A stretch of 64,000 nt of DNA from Enterobacter kobei (GTDB taxonomy: Bacteria; Pseudomonadota; Gammaproteobacteria; Enterobacterales; Enterobacteriaceae). This document shows, piece after piece, positions 36,480 to 44,313 of the stretch. The translations under genes were made by a program, and so were the position numbers. Where the stretch lies: contig NZ_CP017181.1 of NCBI RefSeq assembly GCF_001729765.1, positions 2,294,001 through 2,358,000 of the forward strand, given 5' to 3'. How positions within the stretch are numbered: the stretch's first letter is position 1; every line of letters starts with the position of its first letter. The notes under the pieces are model-generated. The model made no database searches. It was not told the origin of the DNA and saw nothing but the letters and a program-made list of their open reading frames with translations.

Positions 36480-37625
36480 AAACAGGGCATAGCATATCCC
36501 GCCCAGCACCAGCCCCCAGAATGCCGAACAGATGCCCAGAAGGGTGACGCCGCTCGCGGTCATCAGAAACGTGACGATGGCTGCGTCACGTTCGGCTTCA
36601 TGATTCAGGGCCTGAAATAAACTCCCGCTGAGGGTTCCAAGCAACGCCAGCCCCGCCAGGGTCTGGATCCAGCTCAGCGGCAGTGCAGCCATGATCCCGG
36701 TAATAGACCCGCCGAAAACTCCAGCCAGCAGATAAAACCCACCGGCTGCAATGGCCGCCAGCCAGCGTTTAGTCGTATCCGGGTGGGCATCAGCGCTTTG
36801 ACAGATGGCGGCGGTAATGGCCGCGATGCAGATGGAGAAGACGCCAAAGGGGGAAAGCAGCAGGGCCAGGCCACCGGTAACGATGATGAGCGGTGAGACC
36901 GCCAGCGAGTAGCCGGAGGCTTTCATCGTGGCGAAGCCCGGCGCATTCTGCGAGGCCATGGTCACCAGGAAGAAGGGCAAACCGATACTCACCAGGCTGG
37001 TAAAAGTAAAGTCGGGGGCAATAAACTCAGGCATCACAACGGAGAGGCTGACTTTATCGGTGGCAACGTCACCACTTATCCATGCCACGAGACCACCTGC
37101 CAGCAGCGTAACCACGATGGCATAGCGTGGCGCCAGCGCTTTTGCCAGCAGCCACGCGGCAATCATGCTGCCGCACAGCAGAAAGTGGCCGTCAAGATGT
37201 GCAAACGCGTGCAGGCCAAACTGCAGAAGCACGCCTGCCAGCATGGCGGCCGCGAGCGAATGGGGGATCAGCGTCATCAGACGAGCGAAAAGCCCCGTTA
37301 TACCGCAGAGTAAAATAAGCGCGTTAGCGAAGATAAACACACCGATGGTTTCAGACAGCGTCACCCCCTGCAGGCTGGTGGCGAGCAGGGCGGCTCCGGG
37401 GGTTGACCAGGCCGTTAGTACCGGCGCTTTAAACCACCAGGAGAGCGCCAGCGTGCTGACCCCCATCCCAATCCCCAGCGCGGTCATCCAGCCCGCGATT
37501 TGCTGCGCGCTGGCACCTGCCGCGGCGGCGGCTTGCCAGATAATGGCGGCCGAACTGGCATAACCCACCAGGACGGCGACAAATCCAGCCAGTGTGACTG
37601 GAATAAGATGAGAGGAAGGGCGCAT
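36369..37625 (-). CDS. ydcO: BenE-family benzoate/H+ symporter-like protein YdcO, with C-terminal extension
   Basis: This 418-residue protein matches E. coli YdcO (391 residues) with about 11-12 membrane helices and the BenE signature MASQNAPGFATMKASGY. YdcO is thought to be a secondary transporter. The substrate is unproven. ATG 37625 gives the family start MRPSSHLIPVTLAGF. The in-frame ATG 81 bases upstream is rejected. The reading frame runs about 30 residues past the E. coli end into basic sequence lying antisense to the AraC gene. In E. coli ydcO is beside sutR, as here, divergent. Confidence 0.9.
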   Translation of the reverse strand: MRPSSHLIPVTLAGFVAVLVGYASSAAIIWQAAAAAGASAQQIAGWMTALGIGMGVSTLALSWWFKAPVLTAWSTPGAALLATSLQGVTLSETIGVFIFANALILLCGITGLFARLMTLIPHSLAAAMLAGVLLQFGLHAFAHLDGHFLLCGSMIAAWLLAKALAPRYAIVVTLLAGGLVAWISGDVATDKVSLSVVMPEFIAPDFTFTSLVSIGLPFFLVTMASQNAPGFATMKASGYSLAVSPLIIVTGGLALLLSPFGVFSICIAAITAAICQSADAHPDTTKRWLAAIAAGGFYLLAGVFGGSITGIMAALPLSWIQTLAGLALLGTLSGSLFQALNHEAERDAAIVTFLMTASGVTLLGICSAFWGLVLGGICYALFSRARRAQLGRRHTHHAAETVTEVAGGVKSAGQRDVR

Positions 37626-37636
37626 GGCAACTCCGT

Positions 37637-37682
37637 TGTGCGTTATAACGTCCGTGTTACGGTAGCACTGTGCGTTATAGCG
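37637..37682. promoter_or_regulatory. Twin palindromic operator candidate between ydcO and sutR
   Basis: TGTGCGTTATAACG (37637-37650) and TGTGCGTTATAGCG (37669-37682) are near-identical direct repeats 32 bases apart, about three helical turns. Each contains the palindrome CGTTATAACG, with one mismatch in the second. Two equal sites on one face of the DNA suit dimer binding by SutR. Confidence 0.45.
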
Positions 37683-37717
37683 TACAAGTGGTATGATCAT
37701 CGGCACCAGGAGGGAAC

Positions 37718-38245
37718 ATGGACATCACACAACATCTTGCAGCAACACTGAAAACACTGCGTCAGGCCCGCGGCTGGAGCCTGTCAAAGCTGGCGGACGA
37801 GGCCGGCGTGTCGAAAGCGATGCTCGGCCAAATTGAGCGCAATGAATCCAGCCCGACGGTATCGACCCTGTGGAAAATCGCCACCGGGCTGAACGTTCCG
37901 TTTTCCGCGTTCATCACGCCAGAGGCAGACAGGCAGGCTGTGTTTGATCCCCAGCAGCAGGCGATGGTCGTCAAACCGCTCTTTCCGTGGGATGAGACCC
38001 TGAGGTTCGATCATTTCTCTATTACGCTGGCGGCGGGTGCCCTGAGCGAATCCACGCCACATAAGGCGGGCGTGATTGAACATGTGGTGGTCATTAGCGG
38101 AGAACTGGAGATGAAAATCGACGGCGAATGGCAGACGGTTTATGCCGACTCGGGCGTCCGTTTTGCCGGTGATAAACCGCATGCCTACCGCAACAGCAGC
38201 GACCGGCCGGTGCATTTTCACTCTCTGATCCATTATCCCCGCTGA
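37718..38245 (+). CDS. sutR: Transcriptional regulator SutR (YdcN)
   Basis: A 175-residue XRE-cupin protein matching E. coli SutR/YdcN. Residues 1-66 form a helix-turn-helix (SLSKLADEAGVSKAMLGQIERNESSPT), and residues 80-175 form a cupin with EHVVVISGELEM. SutR is reported in E. coli to affect genes of sulfur utilisation. The start follows AGGAGGGAAC, a strong ribosome site. It is divergent from ydcO. rlhA follows 80 bases later on the same strand. Confidence 0.95.
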   Translation: MDITQHLAATLKTLRQARGWSLSKLADEAGVSKAMLGQIERNESSPTVSTLWKIATGLNVPFSAFITPEADRQAVFDPQQQAMVVKPLFPWDETLRFDHFSITLAAGALSESTPHKAGVIEHVVVISGELEMKIDGEWQTVYADSGVRFAGDKPHAYRNSSDRPVHFHSLIHYPR

Positions 38246-38325
38246 GGCTACGCAAAACTGTTTCGCTGTCTTAGACTTCTGACTACAATAGCCGCCATTT
38301 TGACCATAACGGATAACGACGAAGT

Positions 38326-40290
38326 ATGCGCCTGCAATCCCATCATCTTGAACTTTTAAGCCCGGCCCGTGACGCCGCCATTGCCCGCGAAGCGATCCTT
38401 CACGGCGCGGACGCCGTCTACATTGGCGGCCCTGGCTTTGGTGCCCGCCATAACGCCAGCAACAGCCTGCGCGATATTGCCGACCTGGTGCCGTTCGCCC
38501 ACCGTTTCGGGGCGAAAGTGTTCGTGACCCTGAACACCATTCTTCATGATGATGAGCTGGAGCCTGCGCAACGACTGATCGCCGATCTCTATCAGACCGG
38601 CGTCGATGCCCTGATTGTTCAGGACATGGGGGTTCTGGAGCTGGATATTCCGCCGATTGAACTGCACGCCAGTACCCAGTGTGATATCCGCACGGTGGAG
38701 AAGGCGAAGTTCCTCTCCGACGTCGGCTTTTCGCAGATCGTTCTGGCCCGTGAGCTGAACCTGAATCAGATCCGTGATATCCATCAGGCGACAGACGCGA
38801 CGATCGAGTTCTTTATCCACGGCGCGCTGTGCGTGGCCTATTCCGGTCAGTGCAACATTTCCCACGCCCAGACGGGCCGTAGCGCCAACCGTGGCGACTG
38901 TTCGCAGGCCTGCCGTCTGCCGTATACCCTGAAAGACGATCAGGGCCGCGTAGTGGCGTTCGAAAAACACCTCCTCTCCATGAAGGATAACGATCAGACC
39001 GCCAACCTGGGCGCGCTGATTGATGCGGGCGTCCGTTCCTTCAAGATTGAAGGGCGTTATAAAGACATGAGCTACGTGAAGAATATCACCGCGCACTACC
39101 GTCAGATGCTGGACGCCATCATCGAAGACCGCGGCGATCTGGCGCGCGCGTCGGCAGGTCGTACCGAGCATTTCTTTATTCCGTCGACGGACAAAACCTT
39201 CCACCGCGGCAGCACGGACTATTTCGTGAACGCCCGTAAAGGCGATATCGGCGCGTTCGACTCACCGAAGTTCATCGGTTTACCGGTCGGTGAAGTGCTG
39301 AAGGTGGCGAAAGATCATCTTGATGTTGAAGTGACGGAGCCGCTGGCGAATGGCGATGGCCTGAACGTGATGATTAAGCGTGAAGTGGTGGGCTTCAGGG
39401 CTAATACGGTCGAAAAAACCGGTGAAAATCGCTATCGCATATGGCCGAATGAAATGCCTGCCGATCTCTACAAGGCGCGTCCGAACGCGCCACTTAACCG
39501 TAACCTCGATCATAACTGGCAGCAGGCGCTGCTGAAAACCTCCAGCGAGCGTCGTATTGCGGTGGATATCGAGCTTGGCGGCTGGGAAGAACAGCTGATT
39601 CTGACCATGACCTGTGAAGACGGTATCAGCGTGACGCATACGTTGGATGGCCTGTTCGAGGTGGCAAACAACGCGGAAAAAGCGCTTAACAGCCTGAAGG
39701 ATGGCGTGGCGAAGCTGGGGCAGACGATTTACTACGCGCGCGCTATCGAGGTTAACCTGCCGGACGCGCTGTTTGTGCCGAACAGCCTGCTTAACCAGTT
39801 CCGCCGTGAAACGGCAGAGCTGCTGGATGAAGCGCGTCTGGCCCAGTATCCACGCGGTAGCCGTAAAGCGGAAGTTGTTCCGGCCCCGGTATACCCGGAC
39901 ACGCATTTATCTTTCCTGGCGAACGTCTACAACCATAAGGCGCGTGAATTCTATCATCGCCACGGTGTGCAGCTGATCGACGCGGCCTATGAAGCGCATG
40001 AAGAGAAGGGCGACGTGCCGGTGATGATCACCAAGCACTGTCTCCGCTTCGCCTTCAATCTGTGCCCGAAACAGGCAAAAGGCAATATTAAGAGCTGGAA
40101 AGCGACGCCCATGCAGCTGGTCAACGGTGATGAAGTCCTTACCCTGAAGTTTGACTGCCGTCCCTGCGAAATGCATGTTATTGGCAAGATGAAAAACCAT
40201 ATTTTCAAAATGCCGCAGCCGGGCAGCATTGTCGCTTCCGTCAGTCCTGACGATCTGATGAAAACCCTGCCAAAACGTAAGGGGAGCTAA
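38326..40290 (+). CDS. rlhA: 23S rRNA 5-hydroxycytidine C2501 synthase RlhA (YdcP)
   Basis: RlhA belongs to the peptidase U32 family and, despite that name, hydroxylates C2501 of 23S rRNA. The 654-residue protein matches E. coli YdcP. Conserved cysteines occur in GQCNISHAQTGR, GDCSQACRLPY and the C-terminal HCLRFAFNLCPKQ and FDCRPCEMH, consistent with an iron-sulfur cluster in the family. The modification depends on iron and prephenate metabolism. Start 38326 gives MRLQSHHLELLSPARD. It ends exactly next to the yncJ stop. Confidence 0.96.
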   Translation: MRLQSHHLELLSPARDAAIAREAILHGADAVYIGGPGFGARHNASNSLRDIADLVPFAHRFGAKVFVTLNTILHDDELEPAQRLIADLYQTGVDALIVQDMGVLELDIPPIELHASTQCDIRTVEKAKFLSDVGFSQIVLARELNLNQIRDIHQATDATIEFFIHGALCVAYSGQCNISHAQTGRSANRGDCSQACRLPYTLKDDQGRVVAFEKHLLSMKDNDQTANLGALIDAGVRSFKIEGRYKDMSYVKNITAHYRQMLDAIIEDRGDLARASAGRTEHFFIPSTDKTFHRGSTDYFVNARKGDIGAFDSPKFIGLPVGEVLKVAKDHLDVEVTEPLANGDGLNVMIKREVVGFRANTVEKTGENRYRIWPNEMPADLYKARPNAPLNRNLDHNWQQALLKTSSERRIAVDIELGGWEEQLILTMTCEDGISVTHTLDGLFEVANNAEKALNSLKDGVAKLGQTIYYARAIEVNLPDALFVPNSLLNQFRRETAELLDEARLAQYPRGSRKAEVVPAPVYPDTHLSFLANVYNHKAREFYHRHGVQLIDAAYEAHEEKGDVPVMITKHCLRFAFNLCPKQAKGNIKSWKATPMQLVNGDEVLTLKFDCRPCEMHVIGKMKNHIFKMPQPGSIVASVSPDDLMKTLPKRKGS

Positions 40291-40521
40291 CTACCTTACG
40301 TGCGTCTCCGGTTTGCGCGATTTCTGCCACAGGTGGTGTTCGCGCAAACCCTCCGCTGACTCTTCCGCTGCGCTGCGTAATTCATCGCTGTCGGCCTCGT
40401 GCCGCAGCTGATGCCCCACATTCTTTACCCATACATATTCATGCCCTTTGTGCCCGGCCATAAGCTGCCCTGAAAACAGCGCACAAATAAGCATGACGAG
40501 AGATAACCCTTTTTTAATCAT
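40291..40521 (-). CDS. yncJ: YncJ, small periplasmic protein
   Basis: A 76-residue secreted protein equal in length to E. coli YncJ, with a signal peptide (cleavage after LMA near residue 22) and the matching segment HKGHEYVWVKNVGHQLRHEADSDE, interrupted only by a few substitutions. Function is unknown. In E. coli it is also next to rlhA and has been linked to envelope-stress expression. ATG 40521 is chosen over 40557 because it directly starts the signal peptide. Confidence 0.92.
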   Translation of the reverse strand: MIKKGLSLVMLICALFSGQLMAGHKGHEYVWVKNVGHQLRHEADSDELRSAAEESAEGLREHHLWQKSRKPETHVR

Positions 40522-40764
40522 GGTTTCACCGCTGAGTGACGTTGCGGGGATAATCATGGCGATTATTTCTTAGTGTTATTATTCAATAATTCAAAGTACG
40601 GCAAAGAAAATGTCAAAGAGTGTTGGCTCAGAATTGTTTTTAAGAAATATCCTAAATGCGCCTAAAGCACTGTCAACTACCACTTCTGGACCATAAACAG
40701 GCGTTTGAATTAGGGATAATCCTATATAATAGGGATTCTCTGGCTAAGGAATGAGTCTTAATAA

Positions 40765-41127
40765 ATGAAAAAAATAATCGTGTTTGCGCTCCTCGTGGCT
40801 GCCGTGGGTGCTACGGCAGGGGTTCGCTATATCGGGAATGACGAACCAGAATATATTCAGTCCGCAGAAACTCGTGTTGGTTCATATTTAACCAGCGATT
40901 ACGGGCGTGTAGCCTGCAATAGCAAAAAAGTAGACGATCAACGCTGGGAATTAGATTGCCTGCATCAGGCAAGAGGAAAAGTATTCCAGTTTGCGGTGTA
41001 TCCTTCTGAAAAAGCCCCCTATGGTGTTTCGCGTTCGTTTTATCTCGAAGCGATTAATGATGAAGCAAAACAGAGCGCCGAACAGGGTCTGATGCGTTAT
41101 TTGCAAATCAACACGAAGGCGAGTTAA
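40765..41127 (+). CDS. Hypothetical secreted protein
   Basis: The 120-residue product has a signal peptide (KKIIVFALLVAAVGATAG, cleavage near residue 19) and two cysteines, one in VACNSKK and one in ELDCLHQARG, close enough for a disulfide in the periplasm. I know no named family. A TATAAT at 40725-40730 would start transcription about 28 bases before the ATG, without an obvious -35. It is isolated, divergent from yncJ and upstream of a terminator at 41246. Confidence 0.75.
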   Translation: MKKIIVFALLVAAVGATAGVRYIGNDEPEYIQSAETRVGSYLTSDYGRVACNSKKVDDQRWELDCLHQARGKVFQFAVYPSEKAPYGVSRSFYLEAINDEAKQSAEQGLMRYLQINTKAS

Positions 41128-41271
41128 TAGAGCTGTTTAGCTTTCGTTAAGTTAATCAGTGTTAGTTTGTAAGGGATCCGCAGCCCGACCATGGAGCGTC
41201 GGGGACGTAGAGACCAAAATACAAATCTATCCATGCAAGCATTTACCGCCAGATAATGGCGGTTTTTTTTT
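41128..41271 (+). ncRNA. Candidate small RNA or structured 3'UTR
   Basis: After the small secreted-protein gene, a 140-base noncoding stretch contains a hairpin CCCGAC-CATGGAGC-GTCGGG (41184-41203), an unpaired A-rich linker and a strong terminator. No clear promoter was found within it, so it could be a 3'UTR of the upstream gene or an independent RNA. Confidence 0.35.
41246..41271 (+). terminator. Strong Rho-independent terminator
   Basis: CCGCCA-GATAA-TGGCGG is a six-bp stem followed by nine T residues, 119 bases after the small secreted-protein stop. Confidence 0.85.
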
Positions 41272-41288
41272 GCCATTTCGCGTATGCG

Positions 41289-41325
41289 CCCCTCATCCCA
41301 GCCCTCTCCCTCAGGGAGAGGGGCG
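41289..41325. repeat. Dispersed CCCCTC...GAGGGGCG intergenic palindrome
   Basis: CCTCTCCC-TCA-GGGAGAGG is a perfect hairpin inside a longer CCCCTCATCCCAGCCC...GGGGCG unit. It belongs to the same family as the copy at 7550-7585 but in the opposite orientation. Confidence 0.55.
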
Positions 41326-41355
41326 TCTGTGTCGGTATTATGTTGTGGGGATCCC

Positions 41356-42342
41356 TCAGCGGGCAGGACCTGGACGCGAAAATTGCTTGCGGTACTGGGC
41401 CGGCGAAAGGGCAAATTGCTGACGAAAGTGATGGCGCAACGTCGCCGCCTGTCCAAAACCGGTCTGTTCAGCGATGCTGTCGATGCTCAACCGACTGCTT
41501 TCCAGGTAATCTTTTGCTCTCAACAGACGCTCATTGATCAGCCAGCGCGACGGTGTCGTTCCCGTTGCCGCCTCGAAGCGACGAAGGAAGGTACGCTGGC
41601 TCATGCCCACCCGACGCGCCAGCGAGTCGACGCTGTGCGGTTCAACGAGATGGTTGTGCAGGAAATCAAACAGCTGTCCCAGACGCTGGCTCTCCCGTAG
41701 CTGTGCCACCGGGCGGCTCAGCTGTTGCGGCTGCGAACCATCCCGGTGGGGAGGAATAACCAGCCGACGCGCCACGCTGTTGGCGATTTCCATGCCATAA
41801 TCCCGGCGGACGACGTGCAGACAGAGATCGATGCCCGCCGCGCTACCAGCAGAAGTCAGAATATCCCCCTCGTCCTGATAGAGTACGTCTTCAACCACGT
41901 CGATGTCAGGGTAGCGGGCTTTAAGCGCCTCAATGTAGCGCCAGTGGGTTGTGGCTTTGCGCCCGTTCAACAGTCCCGTTGCGGCCAGCACAAACACACC
42001 CGAGCAGATGGACAGCAGCTGGCATCCACGAGCGCTGGCCTCACTCAATGCGTCGCACAGGGCCCTGGGAACCGGCGCGTCCAGCCCCCGCCAGCCGGGA
42101 ACCACGATCAGATCCGCAGACTCAAGCAGGCTCAAATCACCATCAGTCACCATGCGGATCCCGCCCGTCGCCCGCAATTCTCCGCTATCCACACCTGCCA
42201 CAGCAAAGCGATACCAGGCGTCGCCCAGCTCAGGACGTGGCAGGCCAAAAATCTCAACCGCCACGCCAAACTCAAAGGTACAGAGGCCGTCATACGCCAG
42301 CACCACCACCTGAGGGCGGGAAACCTGTCTTAAGTTTGTCAT
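41356..42342 (-). CDS. ftrA: GlxA/FtrA-type AraC regulator with DJ-1/PfpI domain
   Basis: About 328 residues, with an N-terminal DJ-1/PfpI domain (VVVLAYDGLCTFEFG ... SICSGVFVLAATGLL, where the cysteine sits in the nucleophile-elbow position) and a C-terminal AraC pair of helix-turn-helix motifs (SLARRVGMSQRTFLRRFEAATG). Such proteins are transcription factors, not proteases. Wording is closest to FtrA, but that name is tentative. The start is unclear: 42342 keeps a normal N-terminus, while 42363 and 42375 add 7 or 11 residues. It is divergent from the rhodanese gene, with about 95 bases between. Confidence 0.85.
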   Translation of the reverse strand: MTNLRQVSRPQVVVLAYDGLCTFEFGVAVEIFGLPRPELGDAWYRFAVAGVDSGELRATGGIRMVTDGDLSLLESADLIVVPGWRGLDAPVPRALCDALSEASARGCQLLSICSGVFVLAATGLLNGRKATTHWRYIEALKARYPDIDVVEDVLYQDEGDILTSAGSAAGIDLCLHVVRRDYGMEIANSVARRLVIPPHRDGSQPQQLSRPVAQLRESQRLGQLFDFLHNHLVEPHSVDSLARRVGMSQRTFLRRFEAATGTTPSRWLINERLLRAKDYLESSRLSIDSIAEQTGFGQAATLRHHFRQQFALSPAQYRKQFSRPGPAR

Positions 42343-42436
42343 CTTTTTGCTGTTTTCTGGCATAAGCAAGCGCATTCATGGGCTGAATTTGTGGATAGAG
42401 TAGTGTTAACACAAACGCCAAAGATGAGGAAGGATC

Positions 42437-42850
42437 ATGAGCTATGTTACTGAATTTCCGGCTGCCGAGCCGCAGGAAGCCGTTACCCATTTTCTGCGTC
42501 GCCTGAGTGTCGAAACCGACTGTGCCGATGTGCATCATGCCATCGCCAGTCATCAGCAGGACTTCGTGCTGCTGCATGTGGTAGGGAGTGCGGAACAATT
42601 CGCCCGTCGTCATGTCCCCGGCGCACTGCACATGCCGTGGAGCCAGATTACTGCTGAACGCATGGCCCGGTGGCCGGACGGCACGCTGTTTGTCGTTTAC
42701 TGCGCGGGGCCGCACTGTAACGGCGCGGACAGGGCTGCGCTGAAGCTGGCGCGACTCGGGTTGCCGGTCAAAATCATGCTGGGCGGGATCACTGGCTGGG
42801 AAGATGAACGCTACGCGTTTGCCAGTCAGGGATCCGTTTCCGCCCTGTGA
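42437..42850 (+). CDS. Rhodanese-like sulfurtransferase
   Basis: A 137-residue single-domain rhodanese with catalytic Cys89 in the loop YCAGPHCNGA, so the active-site loop is six residues and the protein is predicted to be active in persulfide transfer. HVPGALHMPW is the CH2A-type motif. No signal peptide is present. It starts 95 bases from the divergent ftrA and is followed, after 156 bases with MetJ-type boxes, by a MetE-like methyltransferase. Sulfur metabolism is the likely common theme. The donor and acceptor are unknown. Confidence 0.88.
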   Translation: MSYVTEFPAAEPQEAVTHFLRRLSVETDCADVHHAIASHQQDFVLLHVVGSAEQFARRHVPGALHMPWSQITAERMARWPDGTLFVVYCAGPHCNGADRAALKLARLGLPVKIMLGGITGWEDERYAFASQGSVSAL

Positions 42851-42920
42851 AGATGAATTTTTTTCAACACCCGTGAAATTTTCTCGTTTGCCGGAGCCGG
42901 TGAGGTATGACATCTTTTTT

Positions 42921-42944
42921 GGACATTTAGACATCCAGAAGTCT
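42921..42944 (+). promoter_or_regulatory. Tandem MetJ-type met boxes
   Basis: Three adjacent octamers, GGACATTT, AGACATCC and AGAAGTCT, match the met box AGACGTCT at five, six and seven of eight bases. MetJ binds two or more tandem boxes in exactly this contiguous pattern. They lie 63-86 bases before the MetE-like gene, over its probable promoter. Confidence 0.7.
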
Positions 42945-43006
42945 AAAGATTCAAATAATGAATTATCACTGCCGGCAATTATTACCGTCAGACAGAGGAG
43001 ATTTCC

Positions 43007-44110
43007 ATGCAACGACAGCACGCCCCATACCGCGCCGATGTAGTAGGCAGTTTTTTACGTCCGGATGCCATTAAACAGGCCCGCCTGAAGTTCGCCAGCG
43101 GTGAGATAGATGCCGCACAGCTTCGCGCGGTGGAGGACGATGCCATTCGCCACGTCGTCGAGCAGCAGTGTGCGTGCGGTCTGCATGTGGTGACCGACGG
43201 TGAATTTCGCCGTGCCTGGTGGCACTTCGATTTCTTCGATGGCCTGCAGGGGGTTGAGCGTTACGATTCGCAGCAGGGTATTCAGTTCAACGGGGTACAG
43301 ACCAAAGCCCACGGCGTGCGCGTCACCGGCAAGCTGGGCTTTGGCGATCATCCGATGCTGGACGATTTCCGCTATCTGAAAAGCATCAGCGGTAATGCGC
43401 AGCCGAAGATGACCATTCCCAGCCCAAGCGTGCTTCATTTCCGCGGCGGCCGCAAAGATATCGACGCGACGGTTTACCCGGACCTGAACGTCTATTTTGA
43501 CGATCTGGCGACCACCTGGCGCGACGCTATCCGGGCCTTCTATGATGCAGGCTGCCTTTACCTGCAACTTGACGACACCGTCTGGGCTTACCTCTGTTCG
43601 GACGATCAGCGTCGTCAGATCCGCGAGCGCGGCGATGATGCCGATGAGCTGGCGCAGATCTACGCCCGCGTGCTGAACAAGGCGCTGGAAGGTAAACCGG
43701 ACGATCTGACCATCGGGCTGCATGTCTGCCGCGGCAACTTCCGTTCAACCTGGATTTCGGAAGGGGGATACGAGCCGGTTGCGGAAGTGCTGTTCGGTAC
43801 GGTGAACGTAGATGCCTTCTTCCTGGAATATGATAACGACCGCAGCGGTGATTTTGCGCCACTGCGCTTTATTCGCCCGGGCAAGCAGCAGGTGGTGCTG
43901 GGTCTGATAACCACCAAAAACGGAGAGCTGGAGAACCCGGAAGGGGTTAAAGCCCGTCTGGAAGAGGCGGCAAAATACGTGGCCAAAGAGCAGATCTGCC
44001 TCAGCCCGCAGTGCGGCTTTGCCTCGACCGAAGAGGGTAACAGCCTGAGTGAAACTCAGCAGTGGGACAAAGTCCGTCTGGTGACACAGATCGCCAGTGA
44101 AGTCTGGTAA
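43007..44110 (+). CDS. MetE C-terminal-domain-like methyltransferase (YxjG/YxjH type)
   Basis: A 367-residue cobalamin-independent methionine-synthase-like protein (MetE C-terminal domain, PF01717). The expected zinc ligands are seen as His239 and Cys241 (GLHVCRGN), Glu274 (FFLEYD) and Cys336 (LSPQCGF). Bacillus YxjG/YxjH relatives act in methionine salvage or synthesis. Lacking the MetE N-terminal half, it may use a simpler methyl donor such as methyltetrahydrofolate or S-methyl compounds. MetJ-type boxes upstream support a methionine role. ATG follows AGAGGAGATTTCC. Confidence 0.9.
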   Translation: MQRQHAPYRADVVGSFLRPDAIKQARLKFASGEIDAAQLRAVEDDAIRHVVEQQCACGLHVVTDGEFRRAWWHFDFFDGLQGVERYDSQQGIQFNGVQTKAHGVRVTGKLGFGDHPMLDDFRYLKSISGNAQPKMTIPSPSVLHFRGGRKDIDATVYPDLNVYFDDLATTWRDAIRAFYDAGCLYLQLDDTVWAYLCSDDQRRQIRERGDDADELAQIYARVLNKALEGKPDDLTIGLHVCRGNFRSTWISEGGYEPVAEVLFGTVNVDAFFLEYDNDRSGDFAPLRFIRPGKQQVVLGLITTKNGELENPEGVKARLEEAAKYVAKEQICLSPQCGFASTEEGNSLSETQQWDKVRLVTQIASEVW

Positions 44111-44127
44111 AAACACCGCCCTAGCGC

Positions 44128-44144
44128 TGCATTATAAAAGTGCA
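44128..44144. promoter_or_regulatory. Candidate NtrC enhancer upstream of urtA
   Basis: TGCAT-TATAAAA-GTGCA is a 17-bp site differing from the NtrC consensus TGCACY-N5-RGTGCA at one base. It is embedded in a longer palindrome (AGCGCTGCA...TGCAGCGCT, 44123-44149). Its centre lies about 106 bases before the predicted sigma-54 start, a common enhancer distance. Confidence 0.6.
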
Positions 44145-44215
44145 GCGCTGTGCCATTCTGAGTCGTTCTCTTTACATCCCGCGTTCAATCTCCCGCCATA
44201 GCGCAATGTTCATTC

Positions 44216-44231
44216 TGGCATCCTTTTTGCT
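44216..44231 (+). promoter_or_regulatory. Candidate sigma-54 promoter of the urt operon
   Basis: TGGCAT-CCTTT-TTGCT matches TGGCAC-N5-TTGCA with GG at 44217-44218 and GC at 44229-44230, exactly 12 bases apart. The start would be near 44242, giving a leader of about 70 bases before urtA. Confidence 0.65.
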
Positions 44232-44313
44232 CCTGCTTCGCTGACACATTTTTTTTCCGCGTCCATGCCGTAACGGACGTTTTTGCACAGCGTTCTTTTT
44301 CAGGAGTGAAAAT

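Noticed and set aside
44123..44149. Terminator of the MetE-like gene
   Set aside because: The 9-bp stem has no following T-run and its centre matches an NtrC site, so an enhancer is more likely.
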